Shown here piece after piece: positions 22,124 through 32,145 of a stretch of 50,540 bases of DNA. Each line of letters starts with the position of its first letter. Position 1 is the first letter of the stretch. Position numbers and translations under genes: made by a program. This DNA is from Nitrospirales bacterium (GTDB lineage Bacteria > Nitrospirota > Nitrospiria > Nitrospirales > UBA8639): NCBI GenBank assembly GCA_009377845.1, contig WHTE01000006.1, forward strand, positions 1-50,540, given 5' to 3'. The notes under the pieces are model-generated. The model did not search any database and was not told the DNA's origin. It worked only from the letters and a program-made list of their open reading frames with translations.

Positions 22124-22749
22124 TGAAATCAAAATCTGCCCCAAAAGAAACAGGTAAAGTTAAAGAGAAGAAGATCTCTTCCGCCGCGATCGCGCCGAAA
22201 GATTATATGCCGAGGATAAAGATTATCTACCGGGAAAAAGTTGTTCCGGCCATGATGAAGGAATTTGGGTATAAAAATCACATGCAAGTCCCGCGAGTTG
22301 AGCGGATTGTCTTGAATGTGGGAATGGGGGAAGCGGTTCAAAACGTGAAGTTGTTAGAAAGTGCCGCAGCTGAACTGGAACAAATTACTGGACAGAAACC
22401 GGTGCTGACCAGGGCCAAGAAGGCGATTGCAGGATTTAAATTGCGGGAAGGAATTCCTATTGGGACGAAAGTTACCTTGAGAGGGACAAGGATGCTTGAG
22501 TTTTTGGACAGGTTGGTATCGGTGGCCTTACCGCGGATCCGTGACTTTCGGGGAGTCTCCCCAAAAGCATTTGATGGACGTGGAAATTACACGTTGGGAT
22601 TAAAAGAACAGCTGACGTTTCCGGAAATAAAATATGATGATGTAGCATCAATTCACGGAATGGATATTACCTTTGTTACTACCGCCAAACGGAACGACGA
22701 AGCCAAATCCTTATTAGCCCATTTGGGGATGCCTTTTCGTAAACCCTAA
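22123..22749 (+). CDS. rplE: 50S ribosomal protein L5, with N-terminal extension
   Basis: 208 residues from ATG 22123, which overlaps the rplX stop. Residues 1-28 are a Lys/Ala-rich extension before the usual L5 start region around [15 protein letters not shown]. The core has [22 protein letters not shown] and R-D-F-R-G-V. No ribosome binding site precedes the internal ATG 22207, so the long form is preferred. L5 binds 5S rRNA in the central protuberance. Confidence 0.95.
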   Translation: MKSKSAPKETGKVKEKKISSAAIAPKDYMPRIKIIYREKVVPAMMKEFGYKNHMQVPRVERIVLNVGMGEAVQNVKLLESAAAELEQITGQKPVLTRAKKAIAGFKLREGIPIGTKVTLRGTRMLEFLDRLVSVALPRIRDFRGVSPKAFDGRGNYTLGLKEQLTFPEIKYDDVASIHGMDITFVTTAKRNDEAKSLLAHLGMPFRKP

Positions 22750-22767
22750 AGAGGGAAAGGAGCGTTT

Positions 22768-22953
22768 GTGTCAAGGTTAGCACTTAAGAATAAGGCGAAG
22801 CGTGAGCCAAAGTTTCCATGCCGTCATTATAACCGTTGTCCCCTTTGTGGGCGGGTAAGGGGCTTTTTGAGGCGGTTTCTCATGTGTCGAATTTGTTTTC
22901 GTTTTCTCAGTTTACGTGGGGATATTCCTGGTGTCACGAAGTCAAGTTGGTAA
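22768..22953 (+). CDS. rpsN: 30S ribosomal protein S14, type Z (zinc form)
   Basis: 61 residues from a GTG start behind GGGAAAGGAG. It is the short zinc-binding form: Cys 24, 27, 40 and 43 in N-R-C-P-L-C-G-R and L-M-C-R-I-C-F-R, ending G-V-T-K-S-S-W. S14 belongs to the 30S head near S3 and S10. The gene is between rplE and rpsH, its normal place. Confidence 0.96.
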   Translation: MSRLALKNKAKREPKFPCRHYNRCPLCGRVRGFLRRFLMCRICFRFLSLRGDIPGVTKSSW

Positions 22954-23023
22954 TTAACAAAGTGGCTAGTAGGTTATTTATTTTTTAGAAATTGGCAATT
23001 ATTGAATTACGAGGTCTTGAAGC

Positions 23024-23431
23024 ATGTCGATGACTGATCCTCTCGCAGATTTATTTGTTCGAATTCAAAATGCGGGGCGCCGTGGACACGATCTGGTTCA
23101 AATTCCTTCTTCACGTGTCAAAAAAGAAGTCCTCCGAATTTTTAAAGAAGAAGGATTCATTCGCGACTATAAGGCGGTAACCGGACCTAATGGGCATCCT
23201 ATCCTTGATGTTTCGCTTCGATATGCTCCTGGTCGACAAAAGAAATCTTTTATTACAGGAATAAAGCGAGTGAGTAAACCCGGATGTCGAGTATATGCTG
23301 GAAAAGAGGATCTTCCGCGTGTGATGCGGGGTTTGGGGTTGGCTATACTGACCACGGACCGTGGTTTATTGACTGATGAGCAATGCAGGAGTTTGCAGGT
23401 TGGCGGTGAAGTATTGTGCCATGTATGGTGA
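23024..23431 (+). CDS. rpsH: 30S ribosomal protein S8
   Basis: 135 residues. Begins S-M-T-D-P-L-A-D-L-F-V-R-I-Q-N-A and ends with the S8 pattern G-L-G-L-A-I-L-T-T-D-R-G-L-L-T-D and G-G-E-V-L-C-H-V-W. S8 binds the central domain of 16S rRNA; in E. coli it represses the spc operon. GAGG ribosome binding site before ATG 23024. Confidence 0.96.
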   Translation: MSMTDPLADLFVRIQNAGRRGHDLVQIPSSRVKKEVLRIFKEEGFIRDYKAVTGPNGHPILDVSLRYAPGRQKKSFITGIKRVSKPGCRVYAGKEDLPRVMRGLGLAILTTDRGLLTDEQCRSLQVGGEVLCHVW

Positions 23432-23475
23432 AAAATTGAGCATTAATTACGTGATATTCAACTGATAGGTTAATC

Positions 23476-24015
23476 ATGTCGAGGATTGGACGAAAGCCGA
23501 TACCTATTCCGCAAGGTGTGGAAGTCAGGGTTCATGATAGAAACGTTTTGGTGAAGGGTCCTTTGGGACAATTGCAATGGGGCTTGAATCCAGGCATCCA
23601 GGCAAAGGTTGAAAATGGAGAGGTTTCCTTTACCAGGCAAGGCGATTCAGCAAAGTTGAAGGCCATGCATGGACTTACCAGGGCGGAAATTGCAAATCAG
23701 ATGGTTGGGGTGAAGGACGGTTTTAAGAAAAATTTGGAAGTGATGGGGGTAGGATATCGTGCCCAAATTCAGGGAAGCGAATTGAGTTTTACTGTCGGGT
23801 ATGCACATCCTGTGTCCCTTACGTTGCCAAAAGGTGTTGAGGCCTCTGTGGACAAGCAGACTTCGATCTCTCTCAAGGGGATTGATAAGCGAGCGGTCAG
23901 CTTGGTGGCGGCACAGATCAGAAGTATGAAGGTTCCAGATGTGTATAAAAATAAAGGGATAAAGTATATTGGTGAAATCCTTCGTAAAAAAGCCGGGAAA
24001 GCTGGCAAAAAGTAG
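23476..24015 (+). CDS. rplF: 50S ribosomal protein L6
   Basis: 179 residues, typical length. Contains S-R-I-G-R-K-P-I-P-I-P, L-E-V-M-G-V-G-Y-R-A-Q and the C-terminal P-D-V-Y-K-N-K-G-I-K-Y-I-G-E. L6 is close to the factor-binding centre and the sarcin-ricin loop. rplR begins nine bases later. Confidence 0.97.
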   Translation: MSRIGRKPIPIPQGVEVRVHDRNVLVKGPLGQLQWGLNPGIQAKVENGEVSFTRQGDSAKLKAMHGLTRAEIANQMVGVKDGFKKNLEVMGVGYRAQIQGSELSFTVGYAHPVSLTLPKGVEASVDKQTSISLKGIDKRAVSLVAAQIRSMKVPDVYKNKGIKYIGEILRKKAGKAGKK

Positions 24016-24024
24016 GTTGAACTC

Positions 24025-24390
24025 GTGAATATTTTAGAAAAACAAAAAAGGTTGAATAAACGGAGTCGTCGGGTCAGGTTGCGTATTGTAGGCTTATCCT
24101 CCCGCCCGCGATTAAGTGTGTTTAGAAGCAATTCTCATATCTATGCCCAAATCATCGATGATGCAGAAGGGAGGACACTCGTTTCAGCATCATCCTGTGA
24201 TCCTGGTTTGAAAGATAAAATTAAATCTGGTGGTAATATTGAAGCGGCTAAAATTGTGGGACAAACGATTGCCGAACGAGCAAAAGCTATACCAATTGAA
24301 CTCGTCGTATTTGATCGAGGGGGAAGGTTGTATCACGGCAGAGTGAAAGCATTGGCTGATGCTGCTCGCTCGGGAGGATTGAAATTCTAA
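24025..24390 (+). CDS. rplR: 50S ribosomal protein L18
   Basis: 121 residues from GTG 24025. Shows [20 protein letters not shown] and the closing [21 protein letters not shown]18 binds 5S rRNA with L5. Between rplF and rpsE. Confidence 0.96.
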   Translation: MNILEKQKRLNKRSRRVRLRIVGLSSRPRLSVFRSNSHIYAQIIDDAEGRTLVSASSCDPGLKDKIKSGGNIEAAKIVGQTIAERAKAIPIELVVFDRGGRLYHGRVKALADAARSGGLKF

Positions 24391-24434
24391 TGTGGCTCAG
24401 CCCAAAATTTTGATCAAGGGAAGGATTCACTTCT

Positions 24435-24929
24435 GTGAGGGTTAATGTTGAAGAGCTTAATTTAAAGGATAAACCGGTCGTTATTAACCGCGTGGCCAAA
24501 GTGGTGAAAGGGGGAAAGCGATTTTCCTTTTCAGCTTTGGTTGTTGTGGGTGATGGCGATGGTTGGGTGGGAGTGGGAAAAGGTAAAGCGACCGAGGTCC
24601 CGTCTGCCATAGCAAAAGCCGTGGCGCATGCAAAAAAAAATCTAATCCGGATCCCGTTAAAGTCAAACACCATCCCACATGAGGTTCATGGGTATTTTGG
24701 TGGAGAGCACATCATATTGAAACCCGCCAAACAGGGGACAGGGATCATTGCCGGAGGGGCTGTTCGTTCATTGTTAGAAGTGGCAGGTGCCCAAAATATT
24801 GTGGCTAAAACACTCGGTCGTGGGAATCCATTTAATGCGGTGAGGGCAACTATTCAAGGCCTAAGGCAGCTTCGAGATCCGTATGAAGTGCGAGAGCTGC
24901 GTCGAACGGCCGTAGGCATGGACGATTAA
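24435..24929 (+). CDS. rpsE: 30S ribosomal protein S5
   Basis: 164 residues from GTG 24435. The double-stranded RNA-binding-like domain has I-N-R-V-A-K-V-V-K-G-G-K-R-F-S-F, then G-W-V-G-V-G-K-G-K-A and G-G-A-V-R-S-L-L-E-V-A-G. S5 supports decoding accuracy with S4 and S12 and lines the mRNA entry site. Confidence 0.97.
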   Translation: MRVNVEELNLKDKPVVINRVAKVVKGGKRFSFSALVVVGDGDGWVGVGKGKATEVPSAIAKAVAHAKKNLIRIPLKSNTIPHEVHGYFGGEHIILKPAKQGTGIIAGGAVRSLLEVAGAQNIVAKTLGRGNPFNAVRATIQGLRQLRDPYEVRELRRTAVGMDD

Positions 24930-24966
24930 CTGATATTCGACCGACCAGTGAGGTAACCGAGAAGTC

Positions 24967-25155
24967 ATGGGGAAACCATTAAATCTTTCTATTACATTAA
25001 AACGCAGTACAATAGGCCACCCAGATAAGATGCGTGTGGTCCTATTGGGATTAGGTCTCCGAAAAATTGGGCAGACTGTCTGTCGTCCAGATACCGATCA
25101 AGTCCGAGGATTGATTTATAAGGTCAGACATCTTATTGAGGTTTCAGGTTCATGA
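24967..25155 (+). CDS. rpmD: 50S ribosomal protein L30
   Basis: 62 residues. Contains I-T-L-K-R-S-T-I-G-H-P-D-K-M-R and L-G-L-G-L-R-K-I-G-Q-T-V, the L30 signature. The stop overlaps the rplO ATG by four bases (ATGA), indicating coupled translation. Confidence 0.95.
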   Translation: MGKPLNLSITLKRSTIGHPDKMRVVLLGLGLRKIGQTVCRPDTDQVRGLIYKVRHLIEVSGS

Positions 25156-25601
25156 AGTTACACGATCTACATCCATCTCCAGGTTCGAGAACCAAAAGAA
25201 AGCGCCTTGGCCGTGGTCCTGGCTCTGGTTTGGGAAAAACGGCTGGGAAGGGGCATAAAGGGTTGTTGGCTCGGTCAGGCCGGGCCAACCAAGCGGGATT
25301 TGAAGGGGGGCAGATGCCACTTGCCCGCCGTTTACCTAAGCGTGGGTTTACGAATACCTTTCGGATCGAATATTCGGTGGTGAATATTAAGACTCTAGTT
25401 GCTTATGAAAAAACCATGCATTTCAATCCTGCAATCTTTAAGGAAATTGGATTGATTAAGGGACGTAATCTACTGGTGAAAATACTTGGTACTGGGGAAA
25501 TTGACCGCCCGCTTGTGGTTGAAGCGCATAAATTTAGTGATTCTGCTAGACAAAAAATTGAGAATGCTGGCGGGCAAGCCAAGGTGATCGGCCGTGCTTG
25601 A
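25152..25601 (+). CDS. rplO: 50S ribosomal protein L15
   Basis: 149 residues. Gly/Arg-rich N-terminal tail with [18 protein letters not shown], then [17 protein letters not shown]. The stop overlaps the secY start by eight bases. L15 is a mid-stage 50S assembly protein. Confidence 0.96.
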   Translation: MKLHDLHPSPGSRTKRKRLGRGPGSGLGKTAGKGHKGLLARSGRANQAGFEGGQMPLARRLPKRGFTNTFRIEYSVVNIKTLVAYEKTMHFNPAIFKEIGLIKGRNLLVKILGTGEIDRPLVVEAHKFSDSARQKIENAGGQAKVIGRA

Positions 25602-26907
25602 ACGGCTTATCACGAGCCTTCAAAATATTTTTAAAATTCCGGAGTTGCGTAGCCGTGTGGTATTTACCTTGGCTATGCTAGCTGTTTATAGAATTGGGGC
25701 TCATGTCCCTACTCCTGGTATAAACAATGAGGAACTTTTTAAGTTTCTTACCGAACGAGGCGGAGCCCTTATGGGGTTCCTTGATATTTTTTCAGGAGGA
25801 GCTTTATCGAGGCTGACAATTTTTGCATTAGGCATTATGCCTTATATTAGCGCCTCGATTATTTTGCAACTTTTAACCGTTGTTGTTCCACATCTTTCGA
25901 AATTAGCAAAGGAAGGTGAGCGAGGAAGAAAAACAATAATTCAGTATACACGATACGGAACTATTGTTATCGCCTTAATCCAGGGATTTGGTATTGCTCT
26001 CGGCCTTGAAGGGATGAATGGGGGAGTTTTTGTTCTTGACCCCGGTTGGCCATTTCGGTTGATGACTGTGATCACACTAGTAGCTGGTACGGCATTCCTC
26101 ATGTGGCTGGGAGAGCAAATAACGGAACGTGGAGTGGGAAATGGGATTTCCCTCATTATCTTTTCCGGGATTGTCGCCAGCCTTCCTAGTGCGGTTGCCC
26201 AAACATTTGACTTATATCAGGTTGGCCAAATCAGTCTTCTCCTACTTGTGATCCTAAGTATCGTGATGTTGGGAGTGATGGGGGCCATTGTTTTCTTAGA
26301 AAGTGCCAGGAGGAAAATTGCAGTTCAATATGCCAAACGAATAGTTGGACGTCGGGTATATGGTGGGCAGAATACCCATATTCCTTTAAAAATTAATACG
26401 GCTGGTGTTATTCCGCCAATTTTTGCTTCTTCTATTATCGCGTTTCCGGCTACGATTGCGAGTTTCATACAAGTTCCATGGGTCCAAACTGTTGGATCGC
26501 AGTTGGCTCCTGGATCAGTATTTTATACGATGTTGTACGTGGGGCTGATTATATTCTTTTGTTTCTTTTATACTGCGGTTGTACTCAATCCTGTTGATAT
26601 GGCTGATAACATGAAGAAATATGGTGGCTTTATCCCGGGGATTCGCCCAGGACAAAAAACTGCTGATTTTATTTATAAGGTGCTTACCAGGGTAACGTTT
26701 GCAGGAGCGATCTATTTGGCCATTGTATGCGTCATTCCTGAATTGTTGATATATCGACTGAATATGCCATTTTATTTTGGGGGTACCTCACTTTTGATTG
26801 TAATCGGGGTTGGGTTAGACACGGCTCAACAAATAGAAAATCACATGCTTATGCGGAATTATGAAGGATTTTTAGGAAAAGGCGCATTAAAGGGGAGAAG
26901 CGGATAA
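25594..26907 (+). CDS. secY: Preprotein translocase subunit SecY
   Basis: 437 residues from GTG 25594, overlapping rplO. Ten hydrophobic segments are visible. Signatures include [22 protein letters not shown] in the plug/TM2 region, [13 protein letters not shown] in TM4-5, and the cytoplasmic loop [10 protein letters not shown]. SecY forms the protein-conducting channel with SecE (464-658) and SecG. Confidence 0.97.
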   Translation: MLERLITSLQNIFKIPELRSRVVFTLAMLAVYRIGAHVPTPGINNEELFKFLTERGGALMGFLDIFSGGALSRLTIFALGIMPYISASIILQLLTVVVPHLSKLAKEGERGRKTIIQYTRYGTIVIALIQGFGIALGLEGMNGGVFVLDPGWPFRLMTVITLVAGTAFLMWLGEQITERGVGNGISLIIFSGIVASLPSAVAQTFDLYQVGQISLLLLVILSIVMLGVMGAIVFLESARRKIAVQYAKRIVGRRVYGGQNTHIPLKINTAGVIPPIFASSIIAFPATIASFIQVPWVQTVGSQLAPGSVFYTMLYVGLIIFFCFFYTAVVLNPVDMADNMKKYGGFIPGIRPGQKTADFIYKVLTRVTFAGAIYLAIVCVIPELLIYRLNMPFYFGGTSLLIVIGVGLDTAQQIENHMLMRNYEGFLGKGALKGRSG

Positions 26908-26911
26908 CAGC

Positions 26912-27562
26912 ATGAGGGTGATTTTTTTGGGTCCTCCTGGAGTTGGAAAAGGGACCCAATCAGAATTTATTGCGCAAAAGTACCATATCCCAAAGATATC
27001 GACTGGAGATTTGCTTAGGGAAAGTGTGGACAGGCAGACTTCACTTGGAAAAGAAGCAAAAGGTTTTATGGACAGAGGGGAATTAGTTCCCGATATTGTG
27101 GTGATCGGATTGGTTGAAGAAAAACTCCAATCTCCGGAATGTCAAAATGGGTTTCTATTAGACGGCTTTCCTAGAACAGTGACTCAAGCGGATGAATTAT
27201 CGTCGTTTTTACAAAGGAATGGAAAGAGCCTGGATCGCGTTGTGTATTTTTCCCTTCCAAAAACAGAAATTGTCAAACGGATAAGCGGGAGGCGGAGTTG
27301 TCCTGAATGTAAGGCGGTGTACCAGCTTGAGTCTATACCCCCGAGAAGAGATGGGATGTGTGATGTGTGCGGGATACCCCTTATTCAGCGAAATGATGAC
27401 AAACCGGAAACTATCGAATCTCGCTTGGCCGTGTATCAGGAGCAAACCGAGCCGTTAATTAAATATTATAAAAACAGGGGCATTCTTTCTGAGTTAGATG
27501 GTTCAGGGTCGGTTGCCGCTGTCCAGGAACGGTTGGTAGTTCTCCTGTCACAGCCCAGGTAG
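26912..27562 (+). CDS. adk: Adenylate kinase (zinc-lid type)
   Basis: 216 residues. P-loop G-P-P-G-V-G-K-G-T at about 7-15, AMP-site T-G-D-L-L-R and D-G-F-P-R-T, and a long LID with two Cys pairs (C-P-E-C and C-D-V-C), so the lid probably binds zinc. Catalyses ATP + AMP to 2 ADP in the cytoplasm. Four bases after secY, one base before map: the common secY-adk-map-infA order. Confidence 0.96.
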   Translation: MRVIFLGPPGVGKGTQSEFIAQKYHIPKISTGDLLRESVDRQTSLGKEAKGFMDRGELVPDIVVIGLVEEKLQSPECQNGFLLDGFPRTVTQADELSSFLQRNGKSLDRVVYFSLPKTEIVKRISGRRSCPECKAVYQLESIPPRRDGMCDVCGIPLIQRNDDKPETIESRLAVYQEQTEPLIKYYKNRGILSELDGSGSVAAVQERLVVLLSQPR

Positions 27563-27563
27563 A

Positions 27564-28316
27564 ATGATTATTATAAAAACGCCTGAAGAAATTGAACTCA
27601 TTGCTCGTGCAGGTGAAATTGTTGCTCAATGTCAAAAGCTCCTAGTTGATGAAGTGAAGCCAGGAATGACAACCCTTGAATTGGATAAACTCACGGAACA
27701 ATGTATCCTTGATTTAGGAGGAGTTCCGGCCTTTAAGGGCTATCGGAATTATCCCAATAGTCTCTGCGCATCCATCAATGAAGAAGTGGTTCACGGGATA
27801 CCCTCAAAGCGGGTGCTCAAGGACGGTGACATCATTGGATTGGATGTTGGGGCAATTGTGGAAGGATTTTACGGGGATGGGGCGGTGACGGTTGCAGTTG
27901 GGGAGGTGCCTACAAGTATTCAAACATTGATTAGAGTAACTCGTGAGGCTTTACACAAAGGTCTTGAGCAGGCTGTAGTGGGCAATCGCCTTTCTGATGT
28001 TTCCTTTGCGATTCAAACGCATGTAGAAAAGCACGGGTATTCGGTTGTGCGTGATTTCGTGGGGCATGGTATTGGGCGTCAATTGCATGAAGAACCGCAG
28101 GTACCAAATTATGGAAGGCCAGGCCAGGGTCCTCGTTTAAAATCTGGAATGACTCTCGCTATTGAGCCGATGGTGAACATGGGAGGATCTGGAGTCAAAA
28201 TCCTACAAGATGGATGGACTGCCGTCACTTGTGATAGATCACTCTCTGCTCATTTTGAGCACACGATCACGATTGAAGCTAATGGTCCACCTCGCATTTT
28301 AACAGGTTGTGTCTAG
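27564..28316 (+). CDS. map: Methionine aminopeptidase, type I
   Basis: 250 residues. The metal ligands are visible: Asp pair in [16 protein letters not shown], His in [12 protein letters not shown], Glu in A-I-E-P-M-V and Glu in F-E-H-T-I-T-I. Removes the initiator Met from nascent proteins after deformylation. No N-terminal zinc-finger extension, so subtype Ia. Immediately after adk. Confidence 0.96.
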   Translation: MIIIKTPEEIELIARAGEIVAQCQKLLVDEVKPGMTTLELDKLTEQCILDLGGVPAFKGYRNYPNSLCASINEEVVHGIPSKRVLKDGDIIGLDVGAIVEGFYGDGAVTVAVGEVPTSIQTLIRVTREALHKGLEQAVVGNRLSDVSFAIQTHVEKHGYSVVRDFVGHGIGRQLHEEPQVPNYGRPGQGPRLKSGMTLAIEPMVNMGGSGVKILQDGWTAVTCDRSLSAHFEHTITIEANGPPRILTGCV

Positions 28317-28339
28317 TTGGAGGTCTTGGCAATTTCCTG

Positions 28340-28558
28340 ATGGGGAAAGAAGACATTATTGAGGTTCAAGGGGCGGTAACTGAGACATTGCCGAATGCGA
28401 TGTTTCGGGTTCAGTTAGAAAATGGGCATAAAATATTAGCTCATATCTCGGGGAAGATGCGAATGCATTTTATTAGGATTTTGCCAGGAGATAAGGTGAC
28501 AGTAGAGCTTTCCCCTTATGACCTGACACGTGGGCGAATTACCTATCGGTTTAAATAG
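28340..28558 (+). CDS. infA: Translation initiation factor IF-1
   Basis: 72 residues from ATG 28340, the exact family length ([11 protein letters not shown]); an in-frame ATG at 28307 inside map would add an unrelated 11 residues. OB-fold with [13 protein letters not shown] and the ending [13 protein letters not shown]-1 blocks the A site during initiation. A GGAGG lies rather far upstream (about 16 bases). Confidence 0.95.
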   Translation: MGKEDIIEVQGAVTETLPNAMFRVQLENGHKILAHISGKMRMHFIRILPGDKVTVELSPYDLTRGRITYRFK

Positions 28559-28569
28559 AGGTCGATACC

Positions 28570-28683
28570 GTGAAAGTTAAATCTTCAGTAAAACCTATTT
28601 GTGTTAAATGCAAGGTTATTCGCCGCAAAGGGGTGGTGAGGGTTCTCTGTGTCAACCCCAGACACAAACAGCGACAAGGCTAG
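28570..28683 (+). CDS. rpmJ: 50S ribosomal protein L36 (zinc form)
   Basis: 37 residues from GTG 28570, eleven bases after infA. Zinc ligands Cys 11, Cys 14, Cys 27 and His 32 are all present, so this is the C+ form. The sequence [19 protein letters not shown] is close to other L36 proteins. Confidence 0.95.
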   Translation: MKVKSSVKPICVKCKVIRRKGVVRVLCVNPRHKQRQG

Positions 28684-28745
28684 GGTGCGTGTGAAATTTT
28701 GGGAGGGATGGAATTAGCCATTCCCAAGAAAGAGGAAAATAAACA

Positions 28746-29117
28746 ATGGCTCGAATCGCAGGCGTAGAATTGCCAGTGGGAAAACGGATTGATGTAGGGT
28801 TAACCTATATTTTTGGGATTGGCCCAGCCAGTTCACGAGATATTTTGCGAAAGGCTGGTGTTTCTCCGGAAACAAGGGTAAAGGACCTTCAGGAAGATGA
28901 GGTAGTCCGATTGCGGGAGACTATCGACAAAGATTATGAGGTAGAAGGTGACCTTAGGAAAGAGGTCACGATGAATGTGAAGCGTTTGATGGATATTGGA
29001 ACATACCGTGGTCTCCGACATCGAAAGGGTTTACCTGTGAGAGGCCAAAGGACGAAAACAAATTCTAGGACGAGAAAAGGGCGACGTGGGGCGATTGGCG
29101 GAAAAGTCAAGAAATAA
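28746..29117 (+). CDS. rpsM: 30S ribosomal protein S13
   Basis: 123 residues. Begins A-R-I-A-G-V-E-L-P and contains [11 protein letters not shown] and the C-terminal [16 protein letters not shown] basic tail that contacts tRNA. First gene of the alpha-type series rpsM-rpsK-rpsD-rpoA-rplQ. Confidence 0.97.
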   Translation: MARIAGVELPVGKRIDVGLTYIFGIGPASSRDILRKAGVSPETRVKDLQEDEVVRLRETIDKDYEVEGDLRKEVTMNVKRLMDIGTYRGLRHRKGLPVRGQRTKTNSRTRKGRRGAIGGKVKK

Positions 29118-29137
29118 ACTGCCGAAAGGGATATTTC

Positions 29138-29521
29138 ATGAGTGTCAAAAAAGGGAAAAAGAAGGAGCGAAAAGTCGTACAAGTTGGGATCGTGCATATA
29201 ATGGCCTCATTTAACAATACCATTGTAACGATTACCGATATGACCGGTGGGGCTGTATCCTGGGCCAGTGCCGGAAGCCAAGGATTTAAGGGTTCAAGAA
29301 AAAGTACGCCATTTGCCGCTACACGTGCGGGTGAAGTGGCCGCAAAAAAAGGGATGGAATTTGGTCTTCGACAGGTTGATGTCTATGTGAATGGACCTGG
29401 ATCAGGACGAGAAGCAGCTGTGCGGGCTCTTCAATCGGCTGGTTTGCGAGTCAATCTGATCCGGGATGTGACGCCGATTCCTCATAATGGGTGTCGACCT
29501 CCAAAGCGGAGACGAGTGTAG
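29138..29521 (+). CDS. rpsK: 30S ribosomal protein S11
   Basis: 127 residues. Has [15 protein letters not shown], the R-K-S-T-P-F-A-A platform segment, and the terminal [20 protein letters not shown]11 belongs to the 30S platform near the E site. Confidence 0.97.
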   Translation: MSVKKGKKKERKVVQVGIVHIMASFNNTIVTITDMTGGAVSWASAGSQGFKGSRKSTPFAATRAGEVAAKKGMEFGLRQVDVYVNGPGSGREAAVRALQSAGLRVNLIRDVTPIPHNGCRPPKRRRV

Positions 29522-29585
29522 TCTGTGAGAGGAAGGTTTGTGAATAAACGGTTTTTCGTGATCTGGAGATAGGGGGAGAAAGGCC

Positions 29586-30215
29586 ATGGCCAAATATACG
29601 GGGCCTGTATGTCGGTTATGCCGGCGTGAAGGGGTGAAGTTATTCTTAAAAGGGACCAGGTGCATGACTGAGAAATGCGCAATTGAGCGTCGAAGTTATC
29701 CGCCTGGACAGCATGGGCAGTCACGACGAGGACGCGCTACGGAGTATGGAACTCAGCTTAGAGAAAAACAAAAGCTTCGTCGTGTGTATGGCATGCAGGA
29801 ACGGCAATTTCTCAAGACATACCATTTGGCTGTCCGTCGAAAGGGCATTACTGGCGAACATTTGTTAAGTCTGCTTGAACGGAGACTTGATAATGTTGTG
29901 TATCGGCTAGGATTTGCCTCGTCACGTGGCCAGGCCAGGCAGCTGGTGAATCATGGACATCTTTTGTTGAATGGGCGGAAAGTCACAATTGCTTCCGTGA
30001 CCGTGAACGTTGGGGATACGATTGAAGTCAAGGAGAAGAGTCGGCAACTTGTTCCAGTCCAAGCCGCCCTCGAAATTGCCGGTGGCCGAGGAGTCCCGAA
30101 TTGGTTGGATATGGAGCGAAATCTATTTAAAGGAACCGTCCAAGCCCTTCCCACCAAGCAGGATATTGATGTATTGGTCAATGAACAGGTTGTGGTGGAG
30201 CTGTATTCACGGTAA
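29586..30215 (+). CDS. rpsD: 30S ribosomal protein S4 (zinc-type)
   Basis: 209 residues. The N-terminal region has Cys 9, 12, 26 and 31, the C+ zinc-binding variant. The S4 RNA-binding domain includes [27 protein letters not shown]4 starts 30S assembly on the 5' domain and in E. coli represses the alpha operon. The 64-base gap before it holds a GGGGGAGAAAGG ribosome binding site. Confidence 0.97.
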   Translation: MAKYTGPVCRLCRREGVKLFLKGTRCMTEKCAIERRSYPPGQHGQSRRGRATEYGTQLREKQKLRRVYGMQERQFLKTYHLAVRRKGITGEHLLSLLERRLDNVVYRLGFASSRGQARQLVNHGHLLLNGRKVTIASVTVNVGDTIEVKEKSRQLVPVQAALEIAGGRGVPNWLDMERNLFKGTVQALPTKQDIDVLVNEQVVVELYSR

Positions 30216-30306
30216 ATGAGCAGTATGGCTCAACCGAACATAGAACAAAAAATACAAATGGATCAATTACACGGCCTTGGGCTCAAGAAAGGGAGATGCG
30301 ATCCTT

Positions 30307-31293
30307 ATGATTAAAAGCATGAAGGATTTCCAAATACCTACGAAGCTGGAATTGGAAAAAGACACTGCTTCATCTACTTATGGCAAGTTTACCGCTGAGC
30401 CATTTGAGCGAGGGTTTGGAACTACCATGGGAAATGCCATCCGGCGGGTATTGCTCTCTTCCCTCCCGGGAGCAGCGGTCACCTCTGTGAAGATTGAGGG
30501 GGTGTATCATGAGTTTTCAACCATTCCCGGAGTGACCGAGGATGTCACGATTCTCATTTTGAACATTAAAGCGTTACGGTTAAGGTTGCATTCCGATAAG
30601 GCCAAGGCCATCCGTCTGAAAAAAAAGGGGCCAGGGGAAGTGCGCGCGGCAGACCTGTCGGTGGATCCAGATGTGGTGATTTTAAATCCCGATTTTCATA
30701 TTGCCACTTTAGATAAGGATGGGATGTTGGATATTGAACTCATTGTAAAGCCTGGACGCGGGTATGTTCCCGCCGAACGGAATAAAGAAGAGGGGTTGCC
30801 TATCGGTGTTATTCCAGTTGACTCGGTCTTCTCTCCCATTAAAAGGGTTAATTTCAGTGTGGAAAGCGCTCGGGTCGGCCGAATCACGGATTACGATAAA
30901 CTGATCCTGGAAGTGTGGACCGATGGAAGTATATCCCCGCAGGAAGCAGTCACCTCAGCTGCGGGAATTCTTCGTGATCATCTAGATATTTGCCTGCCAT
31001 CTGAGGATAGGGGCGAGCCAGTTCAAGAAGAGGGTGGCGATGAGAGTAAGATGTTGATTAACCAGCATTTGTTCAGGAGCGTAAATGAACTGGAACTCTC
31101 AGTCCGTGCCGCTAATTGCTTGAAAAATGCGAATATCAAATCCATTGGTGATTTGGTCCAAAAAAGCGAAAATGAGATGCTAAAAACAAAAAATTTCGGA
31201 AAAAAATCTTTAAATGAAATTAAAGAAGTCTTGGCGGAAATGGGATTGGCATTAGGAACCAAAGTGAGTGAAGTGACAGAAGCCCATTCCTGA
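30307..31293 (+). CDS. rpoA: DNA-directed RNA polymerase subunit alpha
   Basis: 328 residues from ATG 30307, with AAAGGGAG about 12 bases upstream; an in-frame TTG at 30277 is less likely. The N-terminal dimerisation domain (about 1-230) has [21 protein letters not shown] and [10 protein letters not shown]. The C-terminal domain has [14 protein letters not shown] and [11 protein letters not shown], which bind UP elements and activators. Confidence 0.97.
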   Translation: MIKSMKDFQIPTKLELEKDTASSTYGKFTAEPFERGFGTTMGNAIRRVLLSSLPGAAVTSVKIEGVYHEFSTIPGVTEDVTILILNIKALRLRLHSDKAKAIRLKKKGPGEVRAADLSVDPDVVILNPDFHIATLDKDGMLDIELIVKPGRGYVPAERNKEEGLPIGVIPVDSVFSPIKRVNFSVESARVGRITDYDKLILEVWTDGSISPQEAVTSAAGILRDHLDICLPSEDRGEPVQEEGGDESKMLINQHLFRSVNELELSVRAANCLKNANIKSIGDLVQKSENEMLKTKNFGKKSLNEIKEVLAEMGLALGTKVSEVTEAHS

Positions 31294-31316
31294 ACTTTTT
31301 TCAAAGGACGTGTATT

Positions 31317-31715
31317 GTGCGTCATCGAAAACGCGGCAGACAATTAGGACGAAACAGCAAGCATCGGTTGGCGTTATTTAGAAATTTGGCGACATCTCTC
31401 TTGGAGCATGAGAGAATCGAAACCACGGAGGCCAAAGCTAAGGAACTTCGTGGCATCACCGACAGATTGATCACGCTTGGTAAACAAGGAACTCTGCACG
31501 CCAGACGAGGGGCGTTGCGTGTGTTACGAACAAAACAAAGTGTCAAAAAACTTTTTGATGATGTGGCCAAGCGATTTTCTGCGCGGGACGGTGGATATAC
31601 CAGGATTATCAAAACTCGCCAACGTCCTGGTGACGCCGCGAAGTTGGTGGCTATTGAATTGGTCGAAAAGGGAAATGAATCGGAGAATGCGAGCTCAACC
31701 TCTCCAACCAAATAA
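31317..31715 (+). CDS. rplQ: 50S ribosomal protein L17
   Basis: 132 residues from GTG 31317. Begins [17 protein letters not shown] and contains [10 protein letters not shown]. The C-terminal ten residues are Ser/Asn-rich and variable. Last gene of the ribosomal superoperon; the next 1.5 kb is gene-poor. Confidence 0.96.
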   Translation: MRHRKRGRQLGRNSKHRLALFRNLATSLLEHERIETTEAKAKELRGITDRLITLGKQGTLHARRGALRVLRTKQSVKKLFDDVAKRFSARDGGYTRIIKTRQRPGDAAKLVAIELVEKGNESENASSTSPTK

Positions 31716-31756
31716 GAATATACGAGAATTGGTTTTTCATAATTCTATTTTCTATT

Positions 31757-31784
31757 CGTAGCGCTTCTCTTACGTTGTTTTTTT
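31757..31784 (+). terminator. Possible intrinsic terminator after rplQ
   Basis: CGTAG (31757-31761) can pair with TTACG (31770-31774), four pairs plus one G-U, followed by TTGTTTTTTT. The stem is short and the loop about eight bases, so this is a weak candidate, but its position at the end of the long ribosomal cluster fits. Confidence 0.35.
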
Positions 31785-32145
31785 ATCACTCCTTTCTCAT
31801 CCTTTCACAGGGTTAAGGTCTTTGAAGTATTTTCCAATATAAAAATGAGTCTGAAGTAGGCTGGTGAATCTGAGTAGCTGGCCTAGTTCTGACTCAGTCA
31901 GATTGGTCAAAAATTCTTCGTACTCTGTCTTGCCAGCCCTTCCTCAAGCCTGTTTCCTGATGGCTGCGGAGATGGACTGGAACAATGGTTGCCGCGCCGT
32001 TCTTGGACTCCGCTAGCATGTAATCTGCTCGACGTAGAGCCCGTTCCGACGACTATACTCGGCCAGCTCCGTCTCGTTCAGCACGGCGGTCTCAATCACG
32101 ACGGGCAGTTTGTTCGCCCTGCTCCCATGTTCGGGATTGGCTGAA

